From an uncultured Pelagibacteraceae bacterium (GTDB lineage Bacteria > Pseudomonadota > Alphaproteobacteria > Pelagibacterales > Pelagibacteraceae), in NCBI GenBank assembly GCA_902624535.1, contig CACNYF010000001.1, forward strand, positions 1-64,000: DNA of 64,000 nucleotides, written 5' to 3'. The notes under the pieces were generated by a model, which worked only from the letters and a program-made list of their open reading frames with translations, ran no database searches and had not been told where the DNA came from. This document shows, in pieces, positions 7,807-17,001 of this stretch (its first letter is position 1; each line of letters begins with the position of its first letter). The position numbers and the translations under genes are program-made.

Positions 7807-8465
7807 TATCTTTGACCAAATATTTCTGATCCTATTCTAACAAAAGTAGAATCATATTTTATTGCACTTATATAATCTGCTGACATTCCCATACTTAATT
7901 CTTTTAATCCAATTTTTTTGTTTAATTCTTGCATTCTCAAAAAATATTTTGTGCTATCCTGATTAAAAGGAGGTATGCACATTAGACCTACTATATTTAA
8001 ATTAAGATCTTTACAGTATTTATAAAAATCAAATAATTCTTCTTCAAGAATACCAGATTTTTGTTTTTCTTTTCCTAAATTGACTTGAATAAAAATTTTT
8101 GTTTCCATATTTTGCTCTTTTAGCTGATAGGAAATTTTGTCAGCAAGTTTCTTGCTATCTAATGAGTGAATGTAATCAAATATTCGAACAGCAAGTTTGA
8201 CTTTATTAGTTTGCAAGCCACCTATCAAATGTAATTTAATATTTTTATTTTTGTTTTTTATATTAGTCCATTTTTCTATTGCTTCTTGAACTTTATTTTC
8301 GCCATAATCTAGATGACCATGATCAATTAATGGCATTATATGATCAATTTTAAATGTTTTTGAAACAGCAATTATTTTTGGAGATACAATTGTTTTTTTT
8401 ACATTTTGTAGATTTGTATTAATATTTTCTTTAATCTTAAGTAAATTTTTTATTGTAACATGCAT
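7803..8465 (-). CDS. YggS/PLPBP-family pyridoxal-phosphate homeostasis protein
   Basis: This non-catalytic PLP-carrier protein of the YggS/PROSC family influences vitamin B6 and amino-acid homeostasis. The 220 residues show the PLP lysine in IIAVSKT (Lys36), then HLIGGLQTNKVK, IQVNLGKEKQKSG, GLMCIPP, LSMGMSADY and the C-terminal VRIGSEIFGQRY; all are diagnostic. Its start codon lies inside the 6-bp palindrome ATGCAT (8460-8465), which also contains the start codon of the divergent thiE-like gene, so the two coding sequences overlap at their first two codons. The 3' end overlaps the YkuD gene by 4 bp. Confidence 0.93.
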   Translation of the reverse strand: MHVTIKNLLKIKENINTNLQNVKKTIVSPKIIAVSKTFKIDHIMPLIDHGHLDYGENKVQEAIEKWTNIKNKNKNIKLHLIGGLQTNKVKLAVRIFDYIHSLDSKKLADKISYQLKEQNMETKIFIQVNLGKEKQKSGILEEELFDFYKYCKDLNLNIVGLMCIPPFNQDSTKYFLRMQELNKKIGLKELSMGMSADYISAIKYDSTFVRIGSEIFGQRY

Positions 8466-8987
8466 AATACTTTTCCAAATAAATTTTATTTTATAAATAC
8501 TTTTAAAAAAAATAATATTGATAAATTAAATGTTAATACAGGAGTAATTTTCAGAAATTATAACAAAAAAGTAAGTATTTATGAAATTATTCAAATAAAA
8601 AAATACTGTAAAAAAAGAGGTTTAAAATTTTTTTTATCAAATAATTTTAAGTTGGCTATTAAACTTGACTTGGATGGCAGCTATATACCTGCGTTTAATC
8701 AAAGCTTAAGGCACCTTAATTACAAAACTAAATCATCTTTTATTATCATGGGATCTGCTCATAATGTTAAAGAAATAAGAAAAAAAGAGGCTCAAAGAGC
8801 AAAATTTATTTTTATCTCGTCAATTTTTAAGAAAAATAAAAATTATTTAGGATTGTATAGATTTAGACTTCTCTCTAAATTAACAAACAAAAGTGTTATA
8901 GCTCTTGGTGGTATTTCAAAATTAAACCAAAAAAAAATTAGATTGTTAGACTGCTCTGGAATAGGTGGAATATCTTATTTTGAGTAA
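8460..8987 (+). CDS. ThiE/TenI-like protein, divergent
   Basis: This 175-residue protein has the layout of the thiamine-phosphate synthase/TenI superfamily (TIM barrel). LDLDGSYIPA stands where ThiE has its DGVHLGQ-type strand, a SAHN segment follows, and the C-terminal phosphate-binding strands are IALGGIS and GIGGISYFE. Key ThiE residues for the pyrimidine diphosphate are not obvious and the protein is shorter than usual (about 200-210), so activity as ThiE is doubtful; a TenI-like or specialised role is possible. It shares the ATGCAT start palindrome with the yggS-like gene. It is followed within 10 bp by a strong terminator. Confidence 0.6.
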   Translation: MHNTFPNKFYFINTFKKNNIDKLNVNTGVIFRNYNKKVSIYEIIQIKKYCKKRGLKFFLSNNFKLAIKLDLDGSYIPAFNQSLRHLNYKTKSSFIIMGSAHNVKEIRKKEAQRAKFIFISSIFKKNKNYLGLYRFRLLSKLTNKSVIALGGISKLNQKKIRLLDCSGIGGISYFE

Positions 8988-9017
8988 AAAAAAAGGCCCC
9001 AAAAAAGGGGCCCTTTT
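8986..9017. terminator. Bidirectional intrinsic terminator between thiE-like gene and porin
   Basis: GGCCCC (8995-9000), an A6 loop and GGGGCC (9007-9012) form a 6-bp GC stem. It is flanked by nine A on the left, which is a U9 tract for the minus-strand porin transcript, and TTTT on the right for the plus-strand gene. It serves both convergent genes and is the stronger of the two clear hairpin terminators seen here. Confidence 0.88.
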
Positions 9018-9037
9018 AAATAGTTTATTTTTGCAAA

Positions 9038-9961
9038 TTAGAATGCAAAAGTTAACACCATTTGATAACCTTCTCTATCGTCTGAAGAAGTGTTATTTAC
9101 GTTGTCAATTGAATGCATTGAAACTGCAACACCTAATGATCCAATTGTGTATGAAGCACCGATAGCTACAGCTTCTTGGTCATCAGATCCTACTTTTTCT
9201 CTAGTATTATTACCATAAGAAATAGTTAGATCATCATTAACTGCGTAAGATATACCAATACCAGTTGACTCTAAATCAGAAGAAGACTCGTTGTCTTGCT
9301 CTGATTTTTGGATACCAACTGTCGCTCCACCGATTGCATATTTAGCAAATAATGTGCTTTCATCTGATTTAGTTCCAGTTGTTACTTCAACATCACCTTG
9401 ACCAAAACCAATAGTTAACCCTTCCATACCAGTGTAAGTTACACCGTAGTCAGAATAAGACACATCGTTTTCTGCATCAGCAGCATTGATGTATGTTAAT
9501 GTTAGGTTAAGACCTGACTCATGCGCGTAAGTATATTTAAACGCATTGTTTGCAGCATGACCATTAATTACACTTGTGTCTCCACCTGTAATTACATCCC
9601 ACGGCTCTTCTGAAGCAGTTGGCATTACGTCATCGTTTGCTGACAAGAATGATGATCCACCATGTCCATCAAATCTTAGAACTCCAGCATCACCAAAGTC
9701 CATAGATAGTGAGTAATCATCTACACCAGTTGTACCATCTAGCTCAACGCTATATGTTACTGCGAAATCATTTACATCTCCTGTAGCAGAAAACGAAACT
9801 GAATCTCCCATTACCCAACCGTTACCTAGTGTTGCTTTTTCATCACCACCAGTATAGGTCATTGTAGCACTACCAGAAACTGACATTTCAGCAGCTGAAA
9901 CAGATCCAGCAACTAAAGAACCAGCAAGAGCTGTTAGTCCTATTTTTGTATATTTGTTCAT
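9038..9961 (-). CDS. Outer-membrane porin (Gram-negative porin superfamily)
   Basis: This beta-barrel porin of 307 residues allows passive diffusion of small solutes across the outer membrane. The N-terminus is a textbook signal peptide: MNKYTKIG, a hydrophobic core with LTALAGSLVAGS, and cleavage after VSAA. The mature part begins EMSVSGSATMTYTGG. Alternating Gly-rich amphipathic strands follow, with an acidic loop content and a terminal aromatic residue in VLTFAF, the BAM recognition signal. Codon use is more GC-rich than the neighbours, and the strong AAGGAG site (9970-9975) fits high expression. An 18-bp palindrome lies in the leader and the bidirectional terminator lies downstream. Confidence 0.93.
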   Translation of the reverse strand: MNKYTKIGLTALAGSLVAGSVSAAEMSVSGSATMTYTGGDEKATLGNGWVMGDSVSFSATGDVNDFAVTYSVELDGTTGVDDYSLSMDFGDAGVLRFDGHGGSSFLSANDDVMPTASEEPWDVITGGDTSVINGHAANNAFKYTYAHESGLNLTLTYINAADAENDVSYSDYGVTYTGMEGLTIGFGQGDVEVTTGTKSDESTLFAKYAIGGATVGIQKSEQDNESSSDLESTGIGISYAVNDDLTISYGNNTREKVGSDDQEAVAIGASYTIGSLGVAVSMHSIDNVNNTSSDDREGYQMVLTFAF

Positions 9962-9969
9962 ATTAAGTA

Positions 9970-9975
9970 CTCCTT
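9970..9975 (-). promoter_or_regulatory. Strong ribosome binding site of the porin gene
   Basis: On the minus strand AAGGAG lies 8 bases before the porin ATG. Most genes in this window have weak or no Shine-Dalgarno sequence, so this is unusual and supports both the start choice and high expression. Confidence 0.8.
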
Positions 9976-9981
9976 GTTTTT

Positions 9982-9999
9982 ATGTTTAATATTAAACAT
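9982..9999. repeat. 18-bp perfect palindrome in the porin leader
   Basis: ATGTTTAATATTAAACAT is self-complementary and lies 20 bases upstream of the porin start codon, just before the Shine-Dalgarno. It could be an operator or, as RNA, a short AU-rich hairpin in the mRNA leader. The sequence does not tell which. Confidence 0.55.
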
Positions 10000-10177
10000 G
10001 ATTTTTCTATCAAAATTCTCCTAAAACTCACAAAAATTAAACTTTCTGCTTTAATTTATTATTAATGTGTTGCATATTTGCATCATAAAAAAACTTAGAT
10101 AAATATAGGTTTTTTTCGATTTTTTATATAAATCTATATAATTTAAAGTTTATCTAGTTAATTATATTAATTTTTTT

Positions 10178-10702
10178 ATGAAACAAAATTTTTTAAAGTT
10201 ATCATTGGTATTACCAGTTATTTGTATACTAATTTTAAGCTCTTGTAAAAACGCAGGTGATGCGCGTACAAGACCACCTAATGTAAAAGATAGAGTTCAA
10301 AAAAATATTGAGGAAGGCAGAGGAGTAAAGCTATTTAGCAATAACCAAAAAAACATAGGTGATTTTGATTTTGCAAGTTCAAATGAGTTATGGAGAGCAT
10401 CATTAGACACTTTAGATTTTATGCCCCTAGCTCTAGCAAATTATAGTGGTGGCGTGATAGTTACTGACTGGTACAGTGATAGTGATATAAATAATGAGTC
10501 AGTAAAAATTTCTGTGAGATTTTTAAGTAATGAAGTAAGAGCTGATGCATTAGTAGTTAAAGTTTTTTATAAAAACTGTTCAGTTCAACAAACTTGTAAG
10601 ATTACCGATAGGTCCGGAGCATTATCGGAAGAATTAACTAAAAAAATTTTAAGTAAAGCTGCCATTTATGAAAAAGAAAATAAGTCTAAAAAAAATAAAT
10701 AG
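10178..10702 (+). CDS. DUF3576-type lipoprotein
   Basis: This is a 174-residue envelope lipoprotein. Residues 1-23 form a lipoprotein signal peptide ending in the lipobox ILSSC, so the mature N-terminal Cys would be acylated. The body contains FDFASSNELWRASLDTLDFMPLALANYSGGVIVTDWY (read in two parts: ELWRASLDTLDF and SGGVIVTDWY), which I recognise as the conserved core of the alphaproteobacterial DUF3576 family. Function is unknown; the family is found next to leuS and lptE in many alphaproteobacteria, and leuS follows here at 48 bp. That context suggests a role in the outer-membrane assembly neighbourhood, which is inference. Confidence 0.85.
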   Translation: MKQNFLKLSLVLPVICILILSSCKNAGDARTRPPNVKDRVQKNIEEGRGVKLFSNNQKNIGDFDFASSNELWRASLDTLDFMPLALANYSGGVIVTDWYSDSDINNESVKISVRFLSNEVRADALVVKVFYKNCSVQQTCKITDRSGALSEELTKKILSKAAIYEKENKSKKNK

Positions 10703-10750
10703 ACAAAAAAAACTTTCGTAATTTGAGAAATAATCACTAAATTTAGAAAC

Positions 10751-13294
10751 GTGGAAAGATATAATTTCAAAGAGTTTGAAGACAAGTGGCAAAAAATTTG
10801 GGAAAAAAGTAAAGATTTTCAAACCAAAATAGATAGGTCTAAAGAAAAATTTTATTGTCTAGAGATGTTCCCTTATCCATCTGGAAAGATACACATGGGA
10901 CATGTCAGAAATTACACGATAGGCGATGTTTTATCTAGGTATAAAAAGCTAAAAGGTTTTAATGTTTTGCATCCAATGGGCTGGGATGCATTTGGTATGC
11001 CGGCAGAAAATGCAGCAAGAGAAAACAAATTAGATCCTAAAGACTGGACAAATAAAAATATTAACACTATGAAAAATCAGCTTAAAAAGTTGGGATTATC
11101 AATTGACTGGGATAGAGAAATTTCTACATGTAATGAAGATTACTATAAACATCAACAAATTTTCTTCTTAGAACTACTTGAAAAAGGCTTAGTTTATAGA
11201 AAAGAGAATTATGTAAATTGGGACCCAGTTGACGAAACTGTCTTAGCAAACGAACAAGTCATAGATGGAAAAGGTTGGAGATCAGGCGCACTTGTTGAAA
11301 GAAAAAAACTAAGTCAGTGGTTTTTTAATATTTCAAAATTTTCTCAAGATTTATTAGATGGTTTAGAAGAACTTGAAACATGGCCTAACAAAGTAAAAAC
11401 TATGCAAAAAAACTGGATTGGAAAGTCATTTGGATGTGAAATTAATTTTGAAATCGAGGGCAATTTACCAATAAAAAATATAAAATGTTTTACAACAAGA
11501 CCTGATACTCTTTTTGGTTTTTCTTTTCTTGCTTTATCTGTAGATCACGAAGTTTCAAAATTTTATAACAACAATGAGGAATTCCTTAAGTTTAAAGAAG
11601 AGTGCTCTAAAACTGGCACTACTGAAGAAGCAATAGCAGTTGGTGAAAAAATCGGATTTAAAACTGATTTATTTGCAAAAAACCCATTGCGTCCAGAGCA
11701 AAAAGTCCCAGTTTATTTTGCTAATTTTGTCTTAATGGATTACGGTTTTGGAGCTGTATTTGGATGTCCCGGTCATGACCAAAGAGATTTTGATTTTGCT
11801 AAAAAATACAATTTAGAAATCAAAACTGTAGTCAAACCATATGAAGAAAATGATGATTTTAAGGTATCCAAAGAAGCATATTCTGGACCGGGTATAATTA
11901 TAAATTCAGAATTTTTAAATGGTTTCAAAGCTCCTGATGATTCTATTATAAAAACGATTAATATTTTGGAGAAAAAAAATTTAGGTAAAAAAAAGATAAA
12001 CTATAGATTAAAAGACTGGGGTGTATCACGTCAAAGGTATTGGGGATGCCCAATACCAATAATCTACGACGAAAATGGTAACCCTAAACCATTACCAAAA
12101 GAAATGTTACCTGTAAAACTTCCAGAAGATATTGACTTATCAGTTAAGGGAAATCCTCTTGATAATGAAAAAAATTGGAAAGAAATAACTATAGATGGAA
12201 AAAAATATACCAGAGAAACTGATACTTTAGATACATTTGTCTGCTCCTCTTGGTATTATTTAAGATTTTGCTCACCTAAAGAAAAAAGTTATGGATTTAA
12301 AAAAGAGGAGATCGATTATTGGATGCCTGTTGATCAATACATTGGTGGAGTTGAACACGCAATTCTCCATTTATTATACTCAAGATTTTTTATGAGAGCA
12401 ATAAATTATGAAAACAAAGATTTTAACATAAAGGAACCTTTTGAAAGTTTATTTACTCAAGGTATGGTGTGTCACGAGACCTATAAAGATGAAAATAATA
12501 ATTGGCTAAGCCCGGATGAAGTTGAAAAAGTTAATAATCAAATTGTTTTAAAGAATGACAATAAAAAATTAGTAAAAGTAGGGCCTTCCGAGTCAATGTC
12601 AAAATCAAAAAAAAATGTTGTTGACCCAGAATATATCATTAATAACTATGGAGCAGATTCAGTCCGATTATTTATTCTATCTGACAGTCCACCAGAAAAA
12701 GATGTTCAATGGTCTGAACAAGGAATGGTCTCATCTTATAAATTTATCCAAAAGCTTTGGAGCATGCATAACCAAATTAAAAATAAAATATTAGATGAGG
12801 AAAATCATCATTTAGATGAAGATCTAGAAAAATATACGAATAACTTAATAGCTAAAATTACTAATAATCTTGAAAAATTTAATTATAATGTGATAGTTGC
12901 AAATATGTATGAAACATATAATTATCTAATAAATTTTATTAAGGATAAACAAGATTTAAAAAACTTAGAAGAAAATTATAAAAAAATATTAGTTTGCTTT
13001 TTACCAGTAATTCCACATTTTAGTAGCGAGTGTCTTAGTGACCTGAACACAAATGAAGAAATAAAGTGGCCAGACTATGATAAATCTATTTTGGATAATG
13101 AGGAGGTAAAATTTGTTGTTCAAATAAATGGTAGAAAAAGAGCTATTTTAAATGTTAAGAAAGATATTTCAGAAAATGAACTTTTGAAGTTGGCAAAAGA
13201 TAACAATATTATTGATAAATATTTAAGTAATGCCGAAATAAATAAAGTAATTTTTGTACAAAATCGTTTAATTAATATTTTAACAAATGAATAA
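10751..13294 (+). CDS. leuS: Leucyl-tRNA synthetase
   Basis: LeuRS charges tRNA-Leu with leucine and proofreads in its CP1 domain. The 847-residue class I synthetase has the HIGH motif as HMGH in [16 protein letters not shown] (about 40-55) and the CP1 editing domain with TTRPDTLFG (about 248-256). [13 protein letters not shown] and the KMSKS loop as [11 protein letters not shown] (about 617) follow, with a C-terminal anticodon-binding domain last. The start is GTG at 10751, matching the family N-terminus ([13 protein letters not shown]). Its 3' end overlaps lptE by 8 bp. Confidence 0.97.
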   Translation: MERYNFKEFEDKWQKIWEKSKDFQTKIDRSKEKFYCLEMFPYPSGKIHMGHVRNYTIGDVLSRYKKLKGFNVLHPMGWDAFGMPAENAARENKLDPKDWTNKNINTMKNQLKKLGLSIDWDREISTCNEDYYKHQQIFFLELLEKGLVYRKENYVNWDPVDETVLANEQVIDGKGWRSGALVERKKLSQWFFNISKFSQDLLDGLEELETWPNKVKTMQKNWIGKSFGCEINFEIEGNLPIKNIKCFTTRPDTLFGFSFLALSVDHEVSKFYNNNEEFLKFKEECSKTGTTEEAIAVGEKIGFKTDLFAKNPLRPEQKVPVYFANFVLMDYGFGAVFGCPGHDQRDFDFAKKYNLEIKTVVKPYEENDDFKVSKEAYSGPGIIINSEFLNGFKAPDDSIIKTINILEKKNLGKKKINYRLKDWGVSRQRYWGCPIPIIYDENGNPKPLPKEMLPVKLPEDIDLSVKGNPLDNEKNWKEITIDGKKYTRETDTLDTFVCSSWYYLRFCSPKEKSYGFKKEEIDYWMPVDQYIGGVEHAILHLLYSRFFMRAINYENKDFNIKEPFESLFTQGMVCHETYKDENNNWLSPDEVEKVNNQIVLKNDNKKLVKVGPSESMSKSKKNVVDPEYIINNYGADSVRLFILSDSPPEKDVQWSEQGMVSSYKFIQKLWSMHNQIKNKILDEENHHLDEDLEKYTNNLIAKITNNLEKFNYNVIVANMYETYNYLINFIKDKQDLKNLEENYKKILVCFLPVIPHFSSECLSDLNTNEEIKWPDYDKSILDNEEVKFVVQINGRKRAILNVKKDISENELLKLAKDNNIIDKYLSNAEINKVIFVQNRLINILTNE

Positions 13295-13745
13295 GCTATT
13301 AAAGATATTCTTTGCCTTATTTTTATTAAATGGATGTTCTTACGAACCATTACTAATAAAAAAAAATTATGACTTTTATTTTTTAGAAGTAAAATCAGAA
13401 GGTGAAAAAAAAATCAATAGAATTATTAAACAAAGATTCAAAGAGAGAACAAACATAGAAAGTGTCAAAAATTATCAAATATTTTTTGTATCAAAACTAA
13501 ACAAAGACATCGTATCATCTAACAAGAAAGGAGACCCAACAATCTATAAAATAAGTATTAATTTAAATTATAATCTTAAAAAAGATAATAACATTGTTTT
13601 TAAAAATGAAATTTTGAAACAATCAACATTTAATAATATTGACGATAAATTTGAATTGTTAAAATATGAAGAAAATATAATTGAAAATCTCTCAGAAAAA
13701 ATTGCAGAAGATATTTTAATATCGATGGCGTCTCTAACAAGATGA
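13287..13745 (+). CDS. lptE: LptE-like LPS-assembly lipoprotein
   Basis: LptE plugs the LptD barrel and helps insert lipopolysaccharide into the outer leaflet. The 152-residue protein has a lipoprotein signal peptide with lipobox LNGC (Cys17), followed by SYEPL, the (S/G)CGYxPL-like start typical of alphaproteobacterial LptE. The remaining sequence is poorly conserved, with a late [15 protein letters not shown] helix. Assignment relies strongly on context: leuS-lptE-holA is a conserved order in proteobacteria. It overlaps leuS by 8 bp and holA by 4 bp (ATGA), so translation is probably coupled. Confidence 0.78.
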   Translation: MNKLLKIFFALFLLNGCSYEPLLIKKNYDFYFLEVKSEGEKKINRIIKQRFKERTNIESVKNYQIFFVSKLNKDIVSSNKKGDPTIYKISINLNYNLKKDNNIVFKNEILKQSTFNNIDDKFELLKYEENIIENLSEKIAEDILISMASLTR

Positions 13746-14719
13746 TATTTAAGAGTTTTCAATTAAGTAAATTAGATTTTGATAACTATAATTTATATCT
13801 TTTTTATGGGAAAAATGAAGGTTTTATAAATGAAGTTATCCAAGATTATTTTATTAATAATTTTGAAGGCGAAATTATAAAATACGATGAAAATGAGGTT
13901 TTAAATAATAACGAAGTCATCATTGGAGAAATTTTAAATAAGTCGCTTTTTTGCGAAAAGAAGATATTAATTATATCTAGAACGACTGATAAATCTGTTA
14001 AAATTATTGAAGAAATCATAGATAAAAACTTAAACGATATAAAAATAATTTATAAATCTAGCGCACTTGAAAAAAAATCAAAATTAAGAAATTTTTTTGA
14101 AAAAAATAAGAAAATAGTAATTATTCCATTTTATGAAGATGATCTTAAAAGTTTATTACCAATAGTAAATAATTTTATTAAAAAAAATGGAATAAGAATA
14201 TCTCGGGAAAGCATAAATTTATTAATTGAAAGAGCCAATGGTAGCAGAGAGACTCTTAATAAAGAGTTAGAAAAAATTTATAATTATTCTATCTCGGTAA
14301 AAAATTTACAACATGAAACAGTGAAAAAGCTTACAAATTTATCAGAGAACATTAATGTTAATGAGTTAGCTGATCAATATTTAATCAAAAACACAAAACA
14401 TGTAACTAAGATCCTTAACGAGAATAATTATTCTGATGAGGATTGTATGTTAATATTAAGAACAATTCTGATTAAATCAAAAAGATTATTAGGGATAATA
14501 GAGAAAAATAATATGGTAGGAAATATTGATGAAGTAATTAACAATATTCGTCCTCAAATTTTCTGGAAAGACAAAGAAAAAGTGAGAAAACAAGCAAATA
14601 TCTGGGATCTTAGAGAATTAAGAAGGAAAATTTATCAAATCAATGAAGTTGAAACTTTAGTTAAGAGTAGCTCTATAAACTCATTAAATATTGTTTCAAA
14701 TTTCATGCTAAATTATTAA
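13742..14719 (+). CDS. holA: DNA polymerase III delta subunit
   Basis: HolA opens the beta sliding clamp within the clamp-loader complex. The 325-residue protein is divergent but has the N-terminal pattern LYLFYGKNEGFINEV, equivalent to the degenerate P-loop region of delta, a central AAA-like region, and the C-terminal collar helices with RRKIYQINEVETLVKSS near the end. It overlaps lptE by ATGA and is convergent with parB, overlapping it by 4 bp. Position after leuS-lptE supports the identification. Confidence 0.85.
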   Translation: MIFKSFQLSKLDFDNYNLYLFYGKNEGFINEVIQDYFINNFEGEIIKYDENEVLNNNEVIIGEILNKSLFCEKKILIISRTTDKSVKIIEEIIDKNLNDIKIIYKSSALEKKSKLRNFFEKNKKIVIIPFYEDDLKSLLPIVNNFIKKNGIRISRESINLLIERANGSRETLNKELEKIYNYSISVKNLQHETVKKLTNLSENINVNELADQYLIKNTKHVTKILNENNYSDEDCMLILRTILIKSKRLLGIIEKNNMVGNIDEVINNIRPQIFWKDKEKVRKQANIWDLRELRRKIYQINEVETLVKSSSINSLNIVSNFMLNY

Positions 14720-15567
14720 TAATTATCTTTAATAATGGATATAAGTCTGTCTAATTGATCAACCCCCTTATATTCAAAAATAAGGCTGCCTGAATTATTT
14801 TTTTTTGTTTTTAAGAAAACACGCATACCTATTTTGTCCATAAGTTCATTTTCTGTTGCAGCAATATTTGGATCCTTTGAATTTTTTTTTATTTCAGATC
14901 CCTTTTTTAAAAGTCTAACTAAATTTTCGCTTTGTCTTACTGATAATTTCTTTTTAATTATTTTCTCTGCTAAAAATATTGCATTTTCCAGTCCTATCAG
15001 AATTTTTGCATGACCCTGTGAGATTTTTCCATATCTAATCATATCAATTAATTTTTCTGGCAAATTTAATAATCTTAAAGAATTTGAAATATGAGATCTA
15101 CTTTTTCCTATAAATTGTGATACTTGTTCTTGATCGTAACCAAAATTATCAATGAGATTTTTGTAGCTCTCAGCTTCCTCAATAGCATTTAAATCTTTTC
15201 TTTGAACATTTTCTATAATTGCAAGTTCTAATGATTTTAAATTATCTGCCTGAATTATTGTGACAGGAACCTCGTGAAGTCCTGCCAATTGTGCAGCTTG
15301 CCATCTTCTTTCACCAGCAATAAGTTCATATTTGTTATCTTGATCATCTGATCTTCGAACTATTAAAGGTTGGATGATACCTCTTTCTTTGATTGAATTT
15401 TTCAATTCATCAAGTGACTCTTTTTCAAACATTTTCCTAGGTTGATTTTTATTTGGAACTATTGATCCAATATTAATTTTATTACTTGAAATTTTTATAT
15501 CACTATCTCCAATTAGTGAGGACAAGCCTCTTCCTAATCCTTTCTTATTTTTAAAAGGATTTATCAT
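14716..15567 (-). CDS. parB: Chromosome partitioning protein ParB
   Basis: ParB binds parS, spreads along DNA as a CTP-dependent clamp and works with ParA to segregate the origin. The 283-residue protein has the N-terminal KKGLGRGLSSLIG patch that contacts ParA, the CTPase motif GERRWQAAQLAG (about 86), a central helix-turn-helix (QEQVSQFIGKSRSHISNSL) and a short C-terminal dimerisation domain. The start overlaps the parA stop by 4 bp. Two parS-like sites lie in the next two genes upstream (rsmG, mnmG), about 1.4-1.7 kb away, which fits its function. Confidence 0.97.
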   Translation of the reverse strand: MINPFKNKKGLGRGLSSLIGDSDIKISSNKINIGSIVPNKNQPRKMFEKESLDELKNSIKERGIIQPLIVRRSDDQDNKYELIAGERRWQAAQLAGLHEVPVTIIQADNLKSLELAIIENVQRKDLNAIEEAESYKNLIDNFGYDQEQVSQFIGKSRSHISNSLRLLNLPEKLIDMIRYGKISQGHAKILIGLENAIFLAEKIIKKKLSVRQSENLVRLLKKGSEIKKNSKDPNIAATENELMDKIGMRVFLKTKKNNSGSLIFEYKGVDQLDRLISIIKDNY

Positions 15568-16364
15568 GCTGCACTCTCCACTTGCTTATCTTGGTCTAAA
15601 AATTCCTCTGTAAATTTGAAATATGCTTTACTTCCTGGGCAAACCCTATCATACAGAAGCACTGGTATGCCATGAGATGGAGCTTCAGATAATCTTACAT
15701 TTCTTGGAACTAATGTTGAGTAAACTTTTTCTTTAAAGTAGTTTCTGGCTTCTATTTCAACCTGCCCCGATAACCTATTTCTTTTATCAAACATGGTTAA
15801 CAAGATGCCTCTTATGTCTAATTGAGGGTTAAGCTTAGATTTAATCCTCTCAATCGTTTTCATAAGTTGTGTAAGACCTTCTAATGCAAAAAATTCAGTC
15901 TGCAGCGGTACTAGTAAAGAATCGGATGCCACTAAAGCCATAATTGTTAGAAGGCTAAGTGATGGAGGACAATCGATTAGGATATAATCATAGGTAGCTC
16001 TAGAATCGTTTAAAATAGCGGTTAATTCGTCCTTTAGTTTGAAAGCTCTTCTGCTGTCACCAGCAGTTTCTACTTCAAGACCTGATAAGTCGACATTTGA
16101 TGTGATTAGATTGAGATTTTCAAAGCTTGTTGGTTGTATTACCTCATAAATTTTCTTTTGTCCATTTAAGACATTATAGATTGATGCTTCTGAAGTTATA
16201 CTGTTGGACAATCCAAGACCAGTTGTTGCATTACCTTGGGGATCAAGATCTATAACAAGAACTTTTTTTTCCTTCATGGATAAACCTGCTGCTAAATTGA
16301 TTACGGTAGTTGTCTTTCCAACTCCACCTTTTTGATTAATGACTGAAATTATTTTTTTATACAT
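15564..16364 (-). CDS. parA: Chromosome partitioning ATPase ParA (Soj)
   Basis: ParA is the Walker-type ATPase that moves the ParB-parS complex over the nucleoid. The 266-residue protein begins [19 protein letters not shown], with the deviant Walker A motif KGGVGKTT at 12-19. It also has DLDPQGNATTGLG (Walker A') and the Walker B segment YILIDCPPSLS. The open frame runs upstream to 16463, but those codons overlap rsmG and are not part of the family; ATG 16364 is the natural start. It overlaps the rsmG stop by 8 bp and parB by 4 bp. Confidence 0.97.
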   Translation of the reverse strand: MYKKIISVINQKGGVGKTTTVINLAAGLSMKEKKVLVIDLDPQGNATTGLGLSNSITSEASIYNVLNGQKKIYEVIQPTSFENLNLITSNVDLSGLEVETAGDSRRAFKLKDELTAILNDSRATYDYILIDCPPSLSLLTIMALVASDSLLVPLQTEFFALEGLTQLMKTIERIKSKLNPQLDIRGILLTMFDKRNRLSGQVEIEARNYFKEKVYSTLVPRNVRLSEAPSHGIPVLLYDRVCPGSKAYFKFTEEFLDQDKQVESAA

Positions 16365-17001
16365 TCTTTTCTCTAAGATTTGAAATTTTAACAATAAAGG
16401 AACCATCATTTGTTGAACTTTTTTTTTCTTCATAGTCAAAAGTCCAAAACTTATGCGTATCATTTAAAATTTTTTTTCCACTCTTGCCTAAAAAAATAAT
16501 AATGTACTTAAAATTTTTAAAATTTGTTTTTGCTATTTGAAATATTATGGGCAGAGGTTTAAATGCTCTGCAAATAATTACATCAGTTTTTAAATTTTTT
16601 TCGTTAAAAATATTTTTTTGATGAATTTCAGAATTTAAATTAAATTTTTTAGTCATTTGTTTTAAGAACATGCTTTTGTGGTAGCTCTTTTCATAAAAAA
16701 TTAGCTTAAATACTGGTTTTTTTGATTTCATCAAAATACCTAAAACTATACCAGGTAAACCAGCTCCAGATCCAAGATCAGTACAAACTTTTATGTCATT
16801 TTTATTAATAAAATCAATGGTTTGTGCACTATCTTCAATATGCCTTGAATTTATTGACTTTTCTGTGCTTTTACTAATTAAATTTATAGAACTATTTCTT
16901 CTAATTATTTCTTTTGAATAATCATTAAGCTCTCTTAATGTTTCACGTGAAACATTTGAGAATGACAATTTGTCAATTTTTAAAATGTTCGAATCAATCA
17001 A
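16357..17001 (-). CDS. rsmG: 16S rRNA (guanine527-N7)-methyltransferase RsmG
   Basis: RsmG (GidB) methylates G527 of 16S rRNA with S-adenosylmethionine. The 214 residues include [13 protein letters not shown], the SAM-binding motif [15 protein letters not shown] (about 96-110), a divergent middle and the GK loop FLGKSGKK near the C-terminus. The N-terminal [10 protein letters not shown] segment is encoded by the parS-like palindrome at 16937-16956. It overlaps mnmG by 4 bp and parA by 8 bp in the classical mnmG-rsmG-parA-parB order. Confidence 0.96.
   Translation of the reverse strand: MIDSNILKIDKLSFSNVSRETLRELNDYSKEIIRRNSSINLISKSTEKSINSRHIEDSAQTIDFINKNDIKVCTDLGSGAGLPGIVLGILMKSKKPVFKLIFYEKSYHKSMFLKQMTKKFNLNSEIHQKNIFNEKNLKTDVIICRAFKPLPIIFQIAKTNFKNFKYIIIFLGKSGKKILNDTHKFWTFDYEEKKSSTNDGSFIVKISNLREKNV
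16939..16954. other. parS centromere site (exact 16-bp match), inside rsmG
   Basis: TGTTTCACGTGAAACA is identical to the canonical bacterial parS palindrome bound by ParB. The symmetry extends to 20 bp (AATGTTTCACGTGAAACATT, 16937-16956). It lies in the rsmG coding sequence as codons for NVSRET, about 1.4 kb from parB and 8 kb from the probable origin. Confidence 0.93.

Noticed and set aside
8965-9165. 66-codon plus-strand frame across the terminator into porin
   Set aside because: It is antisense to porin and passes through the terminator hairpin.
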